Below, piece after piece: positions 48,281 to 56,989 of a stretch of 64,000 bases of DNA. The first letter of the stretch is position 1. Each line of letters opens with the position of its first letter. The DNA comes from Vreelandella zhanjiangensis DSM 21076 (lineage in GTDB: Bacteria; Pseudomonadota; Gammaproteobacteria; Pseudomonadales; Halomonadaceae), in contig NZ_KB898647.1 in the NCBI RefSeq assembly GCF_000377665.1, positions 561,559-625,558 on the forward strand, written 5' to 3'. The position numbers and the translations under genes are program-made. A model generated the notes under the pieces. That model was not told the DNA's origin, searched no databases, and saw only the letters and a program-made list of their open reading frames with translations.

Positions 48281-50428
48281 ATGAGCTATCAGGTTCTGGC
48301 CCGTAAATGGCGGCCGCGTACATTCCACGAGCTCGTGGGCCAGGCCCATGTTCAACGTGCCTTGGTCAATGCGCTTGACCAAGGCCGTCTTCACCATGCC
48401 TATTTATTTACCGGCACCCGTGGGGTGGGTAAAACCACCTTGGCCCGTATATTGGCAAAGTGCCTGAACTGCACGGCCAACGGGCGTGGTGATGAAGGCA
48501 TTACTTCAACTCCTTGCGGTCAATGCGATAGCTGTCAGGCGATTGATGAAGGACGGTTTGTCGACCTGATCGAAGTCGATGCTGCTTCACGCACCAAGGT
48601 TGAAGATACGCGTGAGCTGCTGGACAACGTCCAGTACGCGCCTACCCAGGGGCGTTACAAGGTGTACCTGATCGATGAGGTACACATGCTCTCCACCAGC
48701 AGTTTCAATGCGCTATTGAAAACGCTGGAAGAGCCGCCGCCTCACGTTAAATTCCTGTTAGCGACTACCGATCCCCAAAAACTCCCGGCAACGGTGCTTT
48801 CGCGCTGCCTGCAGTTCACGCTTAAACATATGCCCCCCGAGCGCGTTGTCGAGCATTTGACCTATGTGCTGGGTGAAGAGGGCGTGGCGTTTGATGAAAG
48901 TGCACTATGGCTGTTGGGCAAGGCGGCCGAAGGCTCCATGCGTGATGCCATGAGCCTGACCGACCAAGCGATTGCGTTTGGCCAGGGCGCCGTGCGCCAT
49001 GCCGATGTTGCGGCCATGCTGGGCACGCTCGACCACCGGCATATTTTAGCCTTGGTGGGGGCGTTAGCCGATGTGGACGTACAGCAGCTCTTGGCCGAAA
49101 TCGCCCAGCTTGCTGAGCAAGGCCCTGACTTTGCCGCCGTGCTGGACGAGCTTTCCGCCATTTTGCACCGGCTTGCCGTTGCCCAAATGGTGCCGGACGC
49201 TGTTGATAACAGCCACGGTGATCGGGAGTCTATTTTACAGCTGGCCAACCGCTTCACCGCCGAAGATATTCAGCTTTACTACCAGATTGGTATTCAGGGG
49301 CGAGGCGATATGGTGCACGCCCCCGATTTGCGCAGCGCGCTGGAAATGACCCTGTTGCGCATGCTGGCGTTTCGGCCTCAAGGCGTTCCCAAACCGCCGC
49401 GTACGCCGCTACCGCTGCGTGCTGAGCCGGCAAGCTCAGGTTCTGCACAAGCGGGTACGCCGGCTCAACCGTCTGCTCCGCTTCCGGCCAGTAATAACGT
49501 TCAAGCGGAGCATAAAGCTGAACCTGAAGCGCCGGTTAACCCGGACGTAAACGCGGCACGTGATGCAGGCAGCTTGGGCAACACCGACGCTGCCAGTGCC
49601 AGCCCAGACCCGGCTGATCTCGAAAAAAAACATACTCAACAGCCGGGCCTTGATGAACGGGCCGGCTTGAAAGAAAGCTTGAAAGAGACAAGCGCTGAGC
49701 CTGATGTCCGGATCGAGCCGCCCGATCTTGCAGCGCCTGACGCTGCCAGCCAAATGCCGCCGCCATGGTCGCTTGATGACGTCGCCCAGGCGGCAGCCAT
49801 GGAGCAGGAATCTGCGGTTGAACCTGATGTTGTTCCAGCTCCAGCTCCAGTGCCTGAGTCCGCACCACAAACGAATTTAGCGCCGCCGCTCGAGCAAGAG
49901 ACTCGCGTCGAGCCTGAGCAGGAAGTGGCGATGGCGTCTGGCGAGGTGCTCGCCGCGCCCGCGTCAGAGGTAAAAGCTACTGCGCCGACAGAAGAGCAAC
50001 CTCTAACGATCGCAGACGTAGCGGATGAATTGCTTGATCATGCGAAATGGCTGCTATGCTTTGATTCTCTGGGGTTGGGCGGATTAACGCGTAGCCTTGC
50101 CGCAAACTGCCTTTTAGAGAGCGACGATGGTAAAACCCTGACGCTGCGCCTGGATCCAAGCCAGGAAGCCATGCAGGCAGAGGTTCATCAGACGCGTATT
50201 GAGCGGGCATTGAGCGAACAGGGAATGCCGCGTCGGATAGTGTTTGTGGTCGCGGAGCTTTCCACGCAAAGCGAAACGCCTCGTCAGCGTGAGGGTCGGC
50301 TTAATCAGGAGCGGCATGTGCAGGCCGTTGATCTCTTGAACCACGATCCCAATATACAGAAATTACAGCAGGCGTTTGGCGCAACGCTCATTGAATCGAC
50401 CGTCAAGCCAGCGACTGCAAAGCGTTAG
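48281..50428 (+). CDS. dnaX: DNA polymerase III subunit tau (and gamma by frameshift)
   Basis: Clamp loader ATPase and replisome organiser. The 715-residue tau form has an AAA+ domain with Walker A GTRGVGKTT (K51), zinc cysteines C64, C79, C82 and C85, DEVHMLS and the arginine finger region LSRCLQF. After about residue 370 comes a long Pro/Ala/Glu-rich linker and the C-terminal domain that binds the polymerase and helicase. At codons 448-450 there is an A8 run; a -1 shift would end at 49651-49653 and give a 457-residue gamma form. It heads dnaX-ybaB-recR. Confidence 0.96.
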   Translation: MSYQVLARKWRPRTFHELVGQAHVQRALVNALDQGRLHHAYLFTGTRGVGKTTLARILAKCLNCTANGRGDEGITSTPCGQCDSCQAIDEGRFVDLIEVDAASRTKVEDTRELLDNVQYAPTQGRYKVYLIDEVHMLSTSSFNALLKTLEEPPPHVKFLLATTDPQKLPATVLSRCLQFTLKHMPPERVVEHLTYVLGEEGVAFDESALWLLGKAAEGSMRDAMSLTDQAIAFGQGAVRHADVAAMLGTLDHRHILALVGALADVDVQQLLAEIAQLAEQGPDFAAVLDELSAILHRLAVAQMVPDAVDNSHGDRESILQLANRFTAEDIQLYYQIGIQGRGDMVHAPDLRSALEMTLLRMLAFRPQGVPKPPRTPLPLRAEPASSGSAQAGTPAQPSAPLPASNNVQAEHKAEPEAPVNPDVNAARDAGSLGNTDAASASPDPADLEKKHTQQPGLDERAGLKESLKETSAEPDVRIEPPDLAAPDAASQMPPPWSLDDVAQAAAMEQESAVEPDVVPAPAPVPESAPQTNLAPPLEQETRVEPEQEVAMASGEVLAAPASEVKATAPTEEQPLTIADVADELLDHAKWLLCFDSLGLGGLTRSLAANCLLESDDGKTLTLRLDPSQEAMQAEVHQTRIERALSEQGMPRRIVFVVAELSTQSETPRQREGRLNQERHVQAVDLLNHDPNIQKLQQAFGATLIESTVKPATAKR
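49623..49667 (+). promoter_or_regulatory. dnaX: Probable -1 frameshift signal in dnaX
   Basis: Eight A (49623-49630) supply the slippery heptamer A AAA AAA in frame. A hairpin starts 10 nt later: AGCCGG (49641-49646) with CCGGCT (49662-49667), a G-G mismatch, and a further two pairs. The -1 frame reaches TGA at 49651-49653 after seven codons. Confidence 0.75.
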
Positions 50429-50486
50429 CATTTAATCCAATACCTGTTTTAACAGGTCAGTATTTAACCCGCTAGGAGAGCGCGCC

Positions 50487-50813
50487 ATGTTTAAAGGTGG
50501 AATGGGCAACTTGATGAAGCAAGCCCAAGAAATGCAGGACAAAATGCAGCGCGTCCAGGAAGAGGTTGCCCAGTCAGAAGTACACGGCGAGGCAGGCGCA
50601 GGCATGGTCAAAATTATCATGAACGGTCGTCATGACGTAAGCCAGGTGACGATTGATCCAAGCGTCATGGAAGAAGATAAAGAGCTGCTTGAAGATCTGC
50701 TGGCAGCCGCTGTCAACGATGCGGTACGTAAAGTCGAAGCAAACTCTAAAGCAAAAATGGAAGAAGCCACGGTAGGCCTGAACCTACCGCCCGGTTTTAA
50801 GATGCCGTTCTAA
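50487..50813 (+). CDS. ybaB: Nucleoid-associated protein YbaB/EbfC
   Basis: Small dimeric DNA-binding protein (108 aa) with a Met/Gln-rich amphipathic first helix ([20 protein letters not shown]) and the conserved [11 protein letters not shown] strand. AGGAG lies nine bases before the ATG. It is co-transcribed with dnaX and recR in most gammaproteobacteria; recR starts 3 bp later. Confidence 0.95.
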   Translation: MFKGGMGNLMKQAQEMQDKMQRVQEEVAQSEVHGEAGAGMVKIIMNGRHDVSQVTIDPSVMEEDKELLEDLLAAAVNDAVRKVEANSKAKMEEATVGLNLPPGFKMPF

Positions 50814-50816
50814 ATA

Positions 50817-51422
50817 ATGAGATTCTCTCCTCTTATTGAACAGCTAATGGATGCTTTTCGTGTGTTGCCTGGCGTTGGGCCTAAAACGGCCCAGCGTATG
50901 GCAATGCATCTGCTTGAGCGTGAACGGGCAGGCGGTCAGCGGCTTTCATCGATCATCCAGAAGGCTATCGATGAAGTCGGTTATTGCCAACGCTGCCGTA
51001 CGCTGACGGAAGCGGATATTTGCGCCATATGCGAAACGCCGCGTCGCGATGATGCGCTGCTTTGCGTGGTTGAGTCGCCGGCGGACCAGCTGGCGATCGA
51101 AGAAGCGGGCGGCTTTCATGGGCGTTATTTTGTGCTGCATGGCCATCTATCGCCGCTGGATGGTATCGGCCCCGACGCCATTGGCCTTGAACAGTTGGAA
51201 GCGCGAGTGGCGGAAGGCCATATCGAAGAAATCGTTCTGGCGACCAACCCGACCGTTGAAGGCGAGGCTACGGCGCACTATATCGCCGCCCAGCTGTCTG
51301 ACTACGGTGTACGGTTTTCACGTTTGGCTTATGGTGTTCCCATGGGGGGAGAGCTTGAGTATGTCGATGGCGGCACGCTAAGCCGAGCGTTTAATGGGCG
51401 TCAGCCTTTTACCAGCGATTAA
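50817..51422 (+). CDS. recR: Recombination mediator RecR
   Basis: Works with RecO (and RecF) to load RecA at gaps. The 201-residue protein has an N-terminal HhH ([17 protein letters not shown]), a C4 zinc finger ([16 protein letters not shown]), a Toprim domain ([18 protein letters not shown]) and a C-terminal Walker-B-like segment. Its start is 3 bp past ybaB, implying coupled translation. Confidence 0.96.
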   Translation: MRFSPLIEQLMDAFRVLPGVGPKTAQRMAMHLLERERAGGQRLSSIIQKAIDEVGYCQRCRTLTEADICAICETPRRDDALLCVVESPADQLAIEEAGGFHGRYFVLHGHLSPLDGIGPDAIGLEQLEARVAEGHIEEIVLATNPTVEGEATAHYIAAQLSDYGVRFSRLAYGVPMGGELEYVDGGTLSRAFNGRQPFTSD

Positions 51423-51475
51423 CCCCACCCCACACTGCAAGCGCAGTCGCGGTTGTAGCAACCTGGAAGTATGCT

Positions 51476-52609
51476 TTGTCTTCTCTAGCCTCCCCCTTAT
51501 ACCAATGGATTGACAGCCCCGAGGCGCTTGATGCGGCTTGCGAGCAAGTGGCCAATGCCACTGTTATCGCCCTGGATACCGAGTTTTTCCGTGAAAATAC
51601 GTTTTTCCCGGTACCGGCATTGATCCAGTTTGCGGCCGGTGAGCTTGCGTATTTGATTGATCCGCTGGCGACGCCCTGCACGCCTGCTTTTCGAAAGCTC
51701 CTGCAAAACAGTGCGATCAAGCTGCTGCATGCCTGTAGTGAAGATCTGGAAGTATTCCAGCACTGGGCAGGTGTATTGCCCACGCCGCTGGTCGACACCC
51801 AGGTAGCTCAAGGGTTTCTCGGCGAAATGCCTTCAATGGGGTACCAGAAGCTGGTTGAATTCTGGATGGGCGAAACTTTGCCCAAGGAGGAGACGCGTTC
51901 AAACTGGTTGGAGCGGCCTTTAACGCCTGCACAGTGCGAGTACGCGGCGCTGGACGTTATCTATCTGCTTCAAGTCTGGGCGCTTCAGGCTGAGCGATTG
52001 GAAGAGTTAGGGCGCTACCGCTGGTTGAGTGAAGAGTGTACTGGCTTGATAGATCAGGCTGGACGCAGCGTCGAGGCTGACGGCCAGTGGTATATGCGTA
52101 ACCGTCAGCTATGGCGGCTGAATGCACGCCAAGTAGAAGCTTACCGCCTAATGACCATCTGGCGTGAAGGGGAGACGCGGCGCCGCAACTTACCTCGCAA
52201 TTGGCTGATCAGTGACAAGCTGCTGTTCGCGACCGCTGAAGCGATGCCTAAAAGCCGTTATGACCTGGCCAACGTGGAAGGCTTTAAGCCGATGCTGATC
52301 AAGAAAGAGGGCGATACGCTGTTAGGGCTGGTTAAACAGGCGCAGCACGGCGAAGAGAGTGCCTTGCCAGAACGTTGGCCTGACCCGATGCAGCCGGCGT
52401 TTAAGCAGCGCTTCAAAGCGCTCAAAAGTGTTATTAACGCCAAGGCGGGCGAGCTGGGAATGGCTTCAGAAATGCTGATGCGTCGGCGTGATATCGAAGC
52501 GCTGGTAATGCAGGATATGGCTGGGCAGCCATTGCTGCTACCCGAAGGGTGGCGGGGAGAGTGTCTGGCGGATGCGTTGGGCCACGCGCTTGAGGAGTTG
52601 TCAAAATGA
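51476..52609 (+). CDS. rnd: Ribonuclease D
   Basis: 3'-5' exonuclease trimming tRNA and other small RNAs. The 377 residues have the DEDD nuclease motifs (DTEFFRENTFFP; HACSEDLEVF; YAALDVIYLL) and HRDC domains at the C-terminus. The start is TTG with GGAAG about eight bases before; the nearby ATG (51471) is out of frame. ycgL overlaps its stop by 4 bp. Confidence 0.94.
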   Translation: MSSLASPLYQWIDSPEALDAACEQVANATVIALDTEFFRENTFFPVPALIQFAAGELAYLIDPLATPCTPAFRKLLQNSAIKLLHACSEDLEVFQHWAGVLPTPLVDTQVAQGFLGEMPSMGYQKLVEFWMGETLPKEETRSNWLERPLTPAQCEYAALDVIYLLQVWALQAERLEELGRYRWLSEECTGLIDQAGRSVEADGQWYMRNRQLWRLNARQVEAYRLMTIWREGETRRRNLPRNWLISDKLLFATAEAMPKSRYDLANVEGFKPMLIKKEGDTLLGLVKQAQHGEESALPERWPDPMQPAFKQRFKALKSVINAKAGELGMASEMLMRRRDIEALVMQDMAGQPLLLPEGWRGECLADALGHALEELSK

Positions 52610-52908
52610 GTGACAAGCTGCTTTGCGAGATTTTCAAAAGCTCGCGTAAAGAAGAGATGTACCTATACGTTGATAAGCGCCAGGGGGTAAAGCCCGTACC
52701 TGAAGCGTTAATGGCAACGTTCGGTAAGCCAATTGCGGTATTAACGATGATTTTAACGGCGGATAAAAAGCTTGCACGCGTTAACACCGAAGACGTGATC
52801 AGCGCGATTGAGACCCAGGGGTTCTATCTGCAGATGCCGCCCGCTAAAGAGGACTATCTACTCGACGTGCATCGGGCGCAGCAGAGCGCGCGCGGCTCGG
52901 CGCAGTAG
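52606..52908 (+). CDS. ycgL: YcgL domain-containing protein
   Basis: A 100-residue protein of the YcgL (DUF709) family, structure known but function not. It shows CEIFKSSRKEEMYLYVDK and the mid-segment FGKP, followed by QGFYLQMPP. Overlapping the rnd stop by ATGA, it is part of an rnd-ycgL-acpH-ycgN operon as in related bacteria. Confidence 0.9.
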   Translation: MSDKLLCEIFKSSRKEEMYLYVDKRQGVKPVPEALMATFGKPIAVLTMILTADKKLARVNTEDVISAIETQGFYLQMPPAKEDYLLDVHRAQQSARGSAQ

Positions 52909-52917
52909 CGGTTTGCC

Positions 52918-53523
52918 GTGAATTTTCTTGCCCATGCGTGGTTGGCATCAAGCGGCAACGATGATTTCCTGTACGGAAATCTTGTTGCCGACGGCGTCAA
53001 AGGCAGTGATCTAAGCGCCTGGACGTCTGACGTGGCATACGGTATTCGTCATCACCGCAAGGTTGATGCCTGGGTGGATCAGCACCCCAGCGTGCTGGGT
53101 GCCAAACAGCGGGCGCCCGAAGGCAAGCGCCGCTATGCGGGCATTGCCCTGGATATCGTTTGGGATCATTTTTTGGCACGCGATAAAGCTGGGCGTGACG
53201 AGCAGCAAAAGCTTGTGACTCGCTGTTATGACCTGCTGTCGTCAAGGTCTGCGCCCAATCGCCTGGAGGCCATGGTGCCCTATTTGGTCGAACACGACTG
53301 GTTAAGAAACTACGCTGATTTTGAGTTCACCTGTAATGCGGTAGAAGGTCTTGGTCGGCGGCTTACAGGCCCTAACCGATTGGCAGAGCTCATTCCCTGG
53401 CTGCACCGCGACTACGCTTTATTGGAAGCGGATTTTCAGAGCTTATGGCCAGCGCTAAGTGCCACGTTAAGCAGTTCAGGGCGTAATGCCCAGTGCGATA
53501 AGTCGCAACGAGAGGAGTCATGA
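52918..53523 (+). CDS. acpH: Acyl carrier protein phosphodiesterase (AcpH/DUF479)
   Basis: Family members release 4'-phosphopantetheine from acyl carrier protein. The 201 residues show the conserved HD-like metal sites: NFLAHAWLA, GNLVADGVKG, GIRHHRKVDAW and DIVWDHFLA. The start is GTG, nine bases after the ycgL stop, with no clear SD. The stop overlaps ycgN by 4 bp. Confidence 0.88.
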   Translation: MNFLAHAWLASSGNDDFLYGNLVADGVKGSDLSAWTSDVAYGIRHHRKVDAWVDQHPSVLGAKQRAPEGKRRYAGIALDIVWDHFLARDKAGRDEQQKLVTRCYDLLSSRSAPNRLEAMVPYLVEHDWLRNYADFEFTCNAVEGLGRRLTGPNRLAELIPWLHRDYALLEADFQSLWPALSATLSSSGRNAQCDKSQREES

Positions 53524-53978
53524 TGGAAACCACAATGCGCGAGCGCTTTTGGGAGCGTTACACGCTGGAAGAGCTAACCCCACAAGAGTGGGAGGCGCTG
53601 TGCGATGGCTGTGGCCAGTGCTGCCTGTTAAAGCTGCACGATGATGAAACCCAGGAGCTTGCGGTATTAAACGTTGCCTGTCGGCTTTTGGATATTCAAA
53701 GCTGCCAGTGCAGTGATTACGAGAATCGCTTTAAAAGCGTACCGGACTGCACCCAATTGACCCCCGCGCTGGTTAAAGAGTTTACCTGGCTGCCTGCCTC
53801 GTGCGCTTATCGGCGGGTTGAAGAGGGCAGAAAGCTCGCCGGTTGGCACCCGCTGTTGAGCAACGATGCAGAGCGCGTACACCGTAAAGGGGTTAGCGTG
53901 CGTGGCTTTGCCGTGTCTCAGGATGACGTGCCCGAACGGGCGCTGGAGTCTCACATTATCGCTGTACTGCCGATGTAA
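53520..53978 (+). CDS. ycgN: YcgN family cysteine-cluster protein
   Basis: A 152-residue member of UPF0260/YkgJ-type proteins, presumed to bind a metal or Fe-S cluster. Cysteines lie in CDGCGQCC, ACRLLDIQSCQCSDY, PDC and ASCAYRRV. Function is not known. Its ATG overlaps the acpH stop, ending a four-gene operon. GAGGAG sits just upstream. Confidence 0.9.
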   Translation: MMETTMRERFWERYTLEELTPQEWEALCDGCGQCCLLKLHDDETQELAVLNVACRLLDIQSCQCSDYENRFKSVPDCTQLTPALVKEFTWLPASCAYRRVEEGRKLAGWHPLLSNDAERVHRKGVSVRGFAVSQDDVPERALESHIIAVLPM

Positions 53979-54026
53979 GCGAGCATTTGATAAATGTCTT
54001 AAATAACGCCCTCCCTGGCCCGACAG

Positions 54027-54176
54027 TTAGGCAGCTGACTTACGCTTAGCGCTATCCCAGATAGTTAAAAATACCTCCTTAAACGATGCGGGAGGCTGAG
54101 CGGCTGTGTTTTTAGCTGGTTTGACTTGCTTAAGCGGCGTATCCCAAATGGTGGGAAAGTTATCCTGATACTTCAT
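54027..54176 (-). CDS. Small protein with a repeated TIWD motif, 49 aa
   Basis: A short frame with GGAG seven bases before its ATG. It begins MKYQDNFPTIWDTPLK and later repeats FLTIWDSAKRKSA, so the same TIWD-S/T-x-K unit appears at both ends around a Lys/Pro/Ala linker. No family recognised. It is the only gene-sized frame in the gap between ycgN and ptrB. Confidence 0.5.
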   Translation of the reverse strand: MKYQDNFPTIWDTPLKQVKPAKNTAAQPPASFKEVFLTIWDSAKRKSAA

Positions 54177-54201
54177 GCTCTACTCCAGTGCTAGACGTAA
54201 G

Positions 54202-54230
54202 TTTATGCTACTAATGTTTTATGCTACTAA
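54202..54230. repeat. 13-bp direct repeat, 16-bp period
   Basis: TTTATGCTACTAA occurs at 54202-54214 and 54218-54230, just before TATAGT (54233-54238). It sits between two divergent small frames, as an operator or a slippage duplication would. Confidence 0.7.
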
Positions 54231-54257
54231 GGTATAGTATGGCGCAGGAATATTTTT

Positions 54258-54323
54258 ATGGAAAGTATTTTCAAAAAAATAAAAAGGCAGCACAAGGACC
54301 GCCTAAAGCGATTGTTCTTTTGA
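54258..54323 (+). CDS. Possible 21-aa strongly basic peptide
   Basis: ATG with AGGA nine bases upstream starts MESIFKKIKRQHKDRLKRL and ends FF. Nine Lys/Arg in 21 residues and an amphipathic pattern. TATAGT lies 20 bp before. It may be a real small protein or chance; no family is known to me. Confidence 0.25.
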   Translation: MESIFKKIKRQHKDRLKRLFF

Positions 54324-54348
54324 TAGGCGGCTCAACTCCCTGAGCCGC
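54299..54348. other. Two mutually exclusive hairpins
   Basis: CCGCCTA (54299-54305) can pair with TAGGCGG (54324-54330). The same GGCGG bases are also in GCGGCTCA (54327-54334), which pairs with TGAGCCGC (54341-54348). Only one can form. No U-run follows on either strand. It lies 36 bp past the ptrB stop. Confidence 0.5.
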
Positions 54349-54383
54349 AACGTGATTGAATGCTTACGCCTTGAAGCTTTTGC

Positions 54384-56468
54384 TTAGAGAGTGCTTAAAC
54401 CCAATGCCCAAAGAATAAACGCGTCCTGGCGGGCGGTGTCGCGCCACGCTTTAAATCGGCCGGACGCCCCGCCGTGGCCGCTGCTCATATCGGTATGCAG
54501 CAGAATGGGCGCACTGCCTTGCTGCTGTTGCGTTACCTGCGCGTAATATTTGGCCGGCTCCCAGTAGCTCACCCGTGTGTCAAACCAGCTGCCTTCGATC
54601 CATAGGGCCGGGTAGTGCTGGGCGGTGATATTGTCCATCGGTGAGTAGCGTCGAATGCGCTCGGCTACCTCGGGTTCTTCTGGGTTACCCCACTCGCTGT
54701 ATTCTGCGGTGGTCAGCGAAAGGTCAGGGTTTTGCATGGTGCGCAAAACATCCAGAAAGGGTACATCCAGCAAGGCCGCACAAAAGGCCTTGGGTGCTCG
54801 ATTAATGCAGGTGCCCACTAGCAAACCACCTGCACTGGCGCCATAGGCCGCTATCCGGTCAGGATCGCTAATACCGGTTTCCACCAGCGCATCTCGGGCC
54901 GCTAAAAAGTCATTAAAGCTGTTCTCTTTATGGGCCATTTTACCCTTCAGGTACCAGGGCTCACCCCGTTCGCCGCCCCCGCGCACGTGGGCCACGGCAA
55001 AGGCAGCGCCACGTTCCAGTAATTCAAGGCGGGCAATCGAGAACCACGGGTCAAGTGCCTCACCATAGGCGCCATAGCCATATAGCAGGGTGGGTAGCGG
55101 CTGATCAGCCAGGTCCGCGCGCATTACAATGGATACCGGCACCTGTTCGCCATCAGAGCTGGTTGCCCAGATTCGACGGCTTACCAGCTGTTCAGGTGTC
55201 AGGGCGCCATAAACCGGTGCGCGCTTTAGAAGCGTCCGCTCGCCGCTGGTAAGGTCCAGTGCAAACCAGCTGGGCGGTTGCGTAAACGACTCCTCACGCA
55301 GGCGCAGTATCTGGGTATCAAAATGCGGCGCATCTTCGAGTAGTTGGGAGCAGGGTTGCTCGGGAAGGCCGATGTACTCATCAATCAGGCGATGCTGGTG
55401 CGCATCCAGCACCCAGCGACGCAGAACGACCTGTGCCTGAGTATGATCGCGCTCAGCGATAATAAGCCCCCAGGAGAAGGCGTCGATGCCTTCCAGGGTC
55501 ACGTCGTCACGCGGCTCGATAAGTGGCTGCCACTGCGCTTTGGCGTCACCCAGCGCGGATTCAGGCAGATAATCAAGCTGAAAATGCGTGCTTGCCTGGT
55601 TATGTACTTGGTAAAAGGCGCCGGGGCGATGGTCAATGCTGTACTCAACGCCTGCCTGGCGGGGCTGAACGCAGAGCGGCGCCGCCGCAGGCTGTTGGGC
55701 CGGCAGGGCGTAGACTTCGCTGGTATCTTTGGAGCCGCTTTCAATTAACAGCCACTGGCGTGAGCGAGTTTTACCGATGCCCAGCCAGAATTCAGTATCG
55801 TCTTCACGCAGGACAAGCGCGGGCTCGGCGTGCTTTTCAGGCGCCTCGAAAGGAAGCGACACCCGCCATATGCTGTCGGGTCGCTGAGTTGCGTCAAAGC
55901 GAGTAAAAAACAGCGTGGCCGAGGCAGCAGTTTGATCCTCAGCCCAGCACAGGCCCGCGCCTATATCGCTGATCAGTGCCTGCGGTTGGCCATTCGGCAG
56001 CGATTTGATCCACAGCGTATAGCGTTCGTCGCCCTGGGTATCTTCCGTCCAAGCGAGCCACTGCTCATCCGGTGAAAGGGCCATATCGCCCATTTCATAA
56101 AATTCTTCATCGGCGGCGCGAGCCTGAACGTCAAAAAAGCATTCACGCTGTTCTGGGTGTCCATTGAGATAACGCCACCAGCGAGGGTAGTCGTCTTCAG
56201 AACCGGTTTCGCTCCAGAACGTATAGTGGTCAAGCGGTGTCTCAAGGCTTGTGACGGAAAGCTCGCGACGCGCCAGGTGGCCTTTGTATAATGCCTCGGC
56301 CAACGGCGCCAGTGGGGCAAACCATTTTTCCTGCTGCTGATTAGCGCTTTCCAAAAAAGCGCTGACATCAGGCGTCTCGCGTGCTTCCAGCCAGTGCCAT
56401 TTGGGGTCATTAGCGCGATAATAGCGCGCGACGGGAGAACCTGAGAGCGTGTCTGGCTGTGCTTTCAT
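54384..56468 (-). CDS. ptrB: Oligopeptidase B (S9 family serine peptidase)
   Basis: Cytosolic peptidase cleaving after basic residues in short peptides. From ATG 56468 it has 694 residues: an N-terminal beta-propeller and a C-terminal alpha/beta hydrolase with catalytic S545 (YGASAGG), D630 (WFDTRVSYWEP) and H665 (SSGHGG), and PTLLYGYGAYG. An upstream TTG (56498) is also in frame. It is divergent from the membrane protein gene at 56531. Confidence 0.92.
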   Translation of the reverse strand: MKAQPDTLSGSPVARYYRANDPKWHWLEARETPDVSAFLESANQQQEKWFAPLAPLAEALYKGHLARRELSVTSLETPLDHYTFWSETGSEDDYPRWWRYLNGHPEQRECFFDVQARAADEEFYEMGDMALSPDEQWLAWTEDTQGDERYTLWIKSLPNGQPQALISDIGAGLCWAEDQTAASATLFFTRFDATQRPDSIWRVSLPFEAPEKHAEPALVLREDDTEFWLGIGKTRSRQWLLIESGSKDTSEVYALPAQQPAAAPLCVQPRQAGVEYSIDHRPGAFYQVHNQASTHFQLDYLPESALGDAKAQWQPLIEPRDDVTLEGIDAFSWGLIIAERDHTQAQVVLRRWVLDAHQHRLIDEYIGLPEQPCSQLLEDAPHFDTQILRLREESFTQPPSWFALDLTSGERTLLKRAPVYGALTPEQLVSRRIWATSSDGEQVPVSIVMRADLADQPLPTLLYGYGAYGEALDPWFSIARLELLERGAAFAVAHVRGGGERGEPWYLKGKMAHKENSFNDFLAARDALVETGISDPDRIAAYGASAGGLLVGTCINRAPKAFCAALLDVPFLDVLRTMQNPDLSLTTAEYSEWGNPEEPEVAERIRRYSPMDNITAQHYPALWIEGSWFDTRVSYWEPAKYYAQVTQQQQGSAPILLHTDMSSGHGGASGRFKAWRDTARQDAFILWALGLSTL

Positions 56469-56530
56469 AAATTGATAGGTACCATAGCGGGAAATCAACG
56501 TCGGGTGCGTACACCCATATGAGAGGTATT

Positions 56531-56959
56531 ATGCTGCTTGTAAATTCAATGTCACTGTTGTGGCTAAGTTATTACGGTATTTCGCTGCTGGTGTTAGTGG
56601 CTGTCTATTTTGCCCTGGCGTTCCTACCGCGTTTGCCACGCTTAGTGATCACATGGGGCGTGGGAGGGGCCATGTGGGCGCCAGCGTTTTTCCGCTTACC
56701 CCTGATAGAAGAAGGTGAATTCTATACCGGATGGGCGCCAGCGGCGATGGTCGCCGCGGTAGGTTTTTTAGAGCATAACGCCAGCGCAGTGACCGGTGGC
56801 CTGCTCTGCCTGATCGCCGGCGTGGCAATTGGTGCGGTGATCGGTATTGCTCTTTGGTGGTGGCGCAGACCAGCCAGCACGCCGCCCGCCAAGCGCGTCA
56901 AGCAGGACGTGGAAGATGACCCTCAGCCCACGCGTCGGCGCGAACCGGTTATCGGTTAA
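56531..56959 (+). CDS. Small membrane protein of unknown function
   Basis: About 142 residues with hydrophobic segments near 8-30, 70-85 and 90-108, followed by a charged cytoplasmic tail (KRVKQDVEDDPQPTRRREPVIG). GAGAGG four bases before ATG 56531 favours this start over the ATG at 56519. No family recognised. It is followed 30 bp later by the amidotransferase gene, so they may be co-transcribed. Confidence 0.6.
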   Translation: MLLVNSMSLLWLSYYGISLLVLVAVYFALAFLPRLPRLVITWGVGGAMWAPAFFRLPLIEEGEFYTGWAPAAMVAAVGFLEHNASAVTGGLLCLIAGVAIGAVIGIALWWWRRPASTPPAKRVKQDVEDDPQPTRRREPVIG

Positions 56960-56989
56960 TGTTGATGGTCACCGAGAAGGAGCGTTGCT

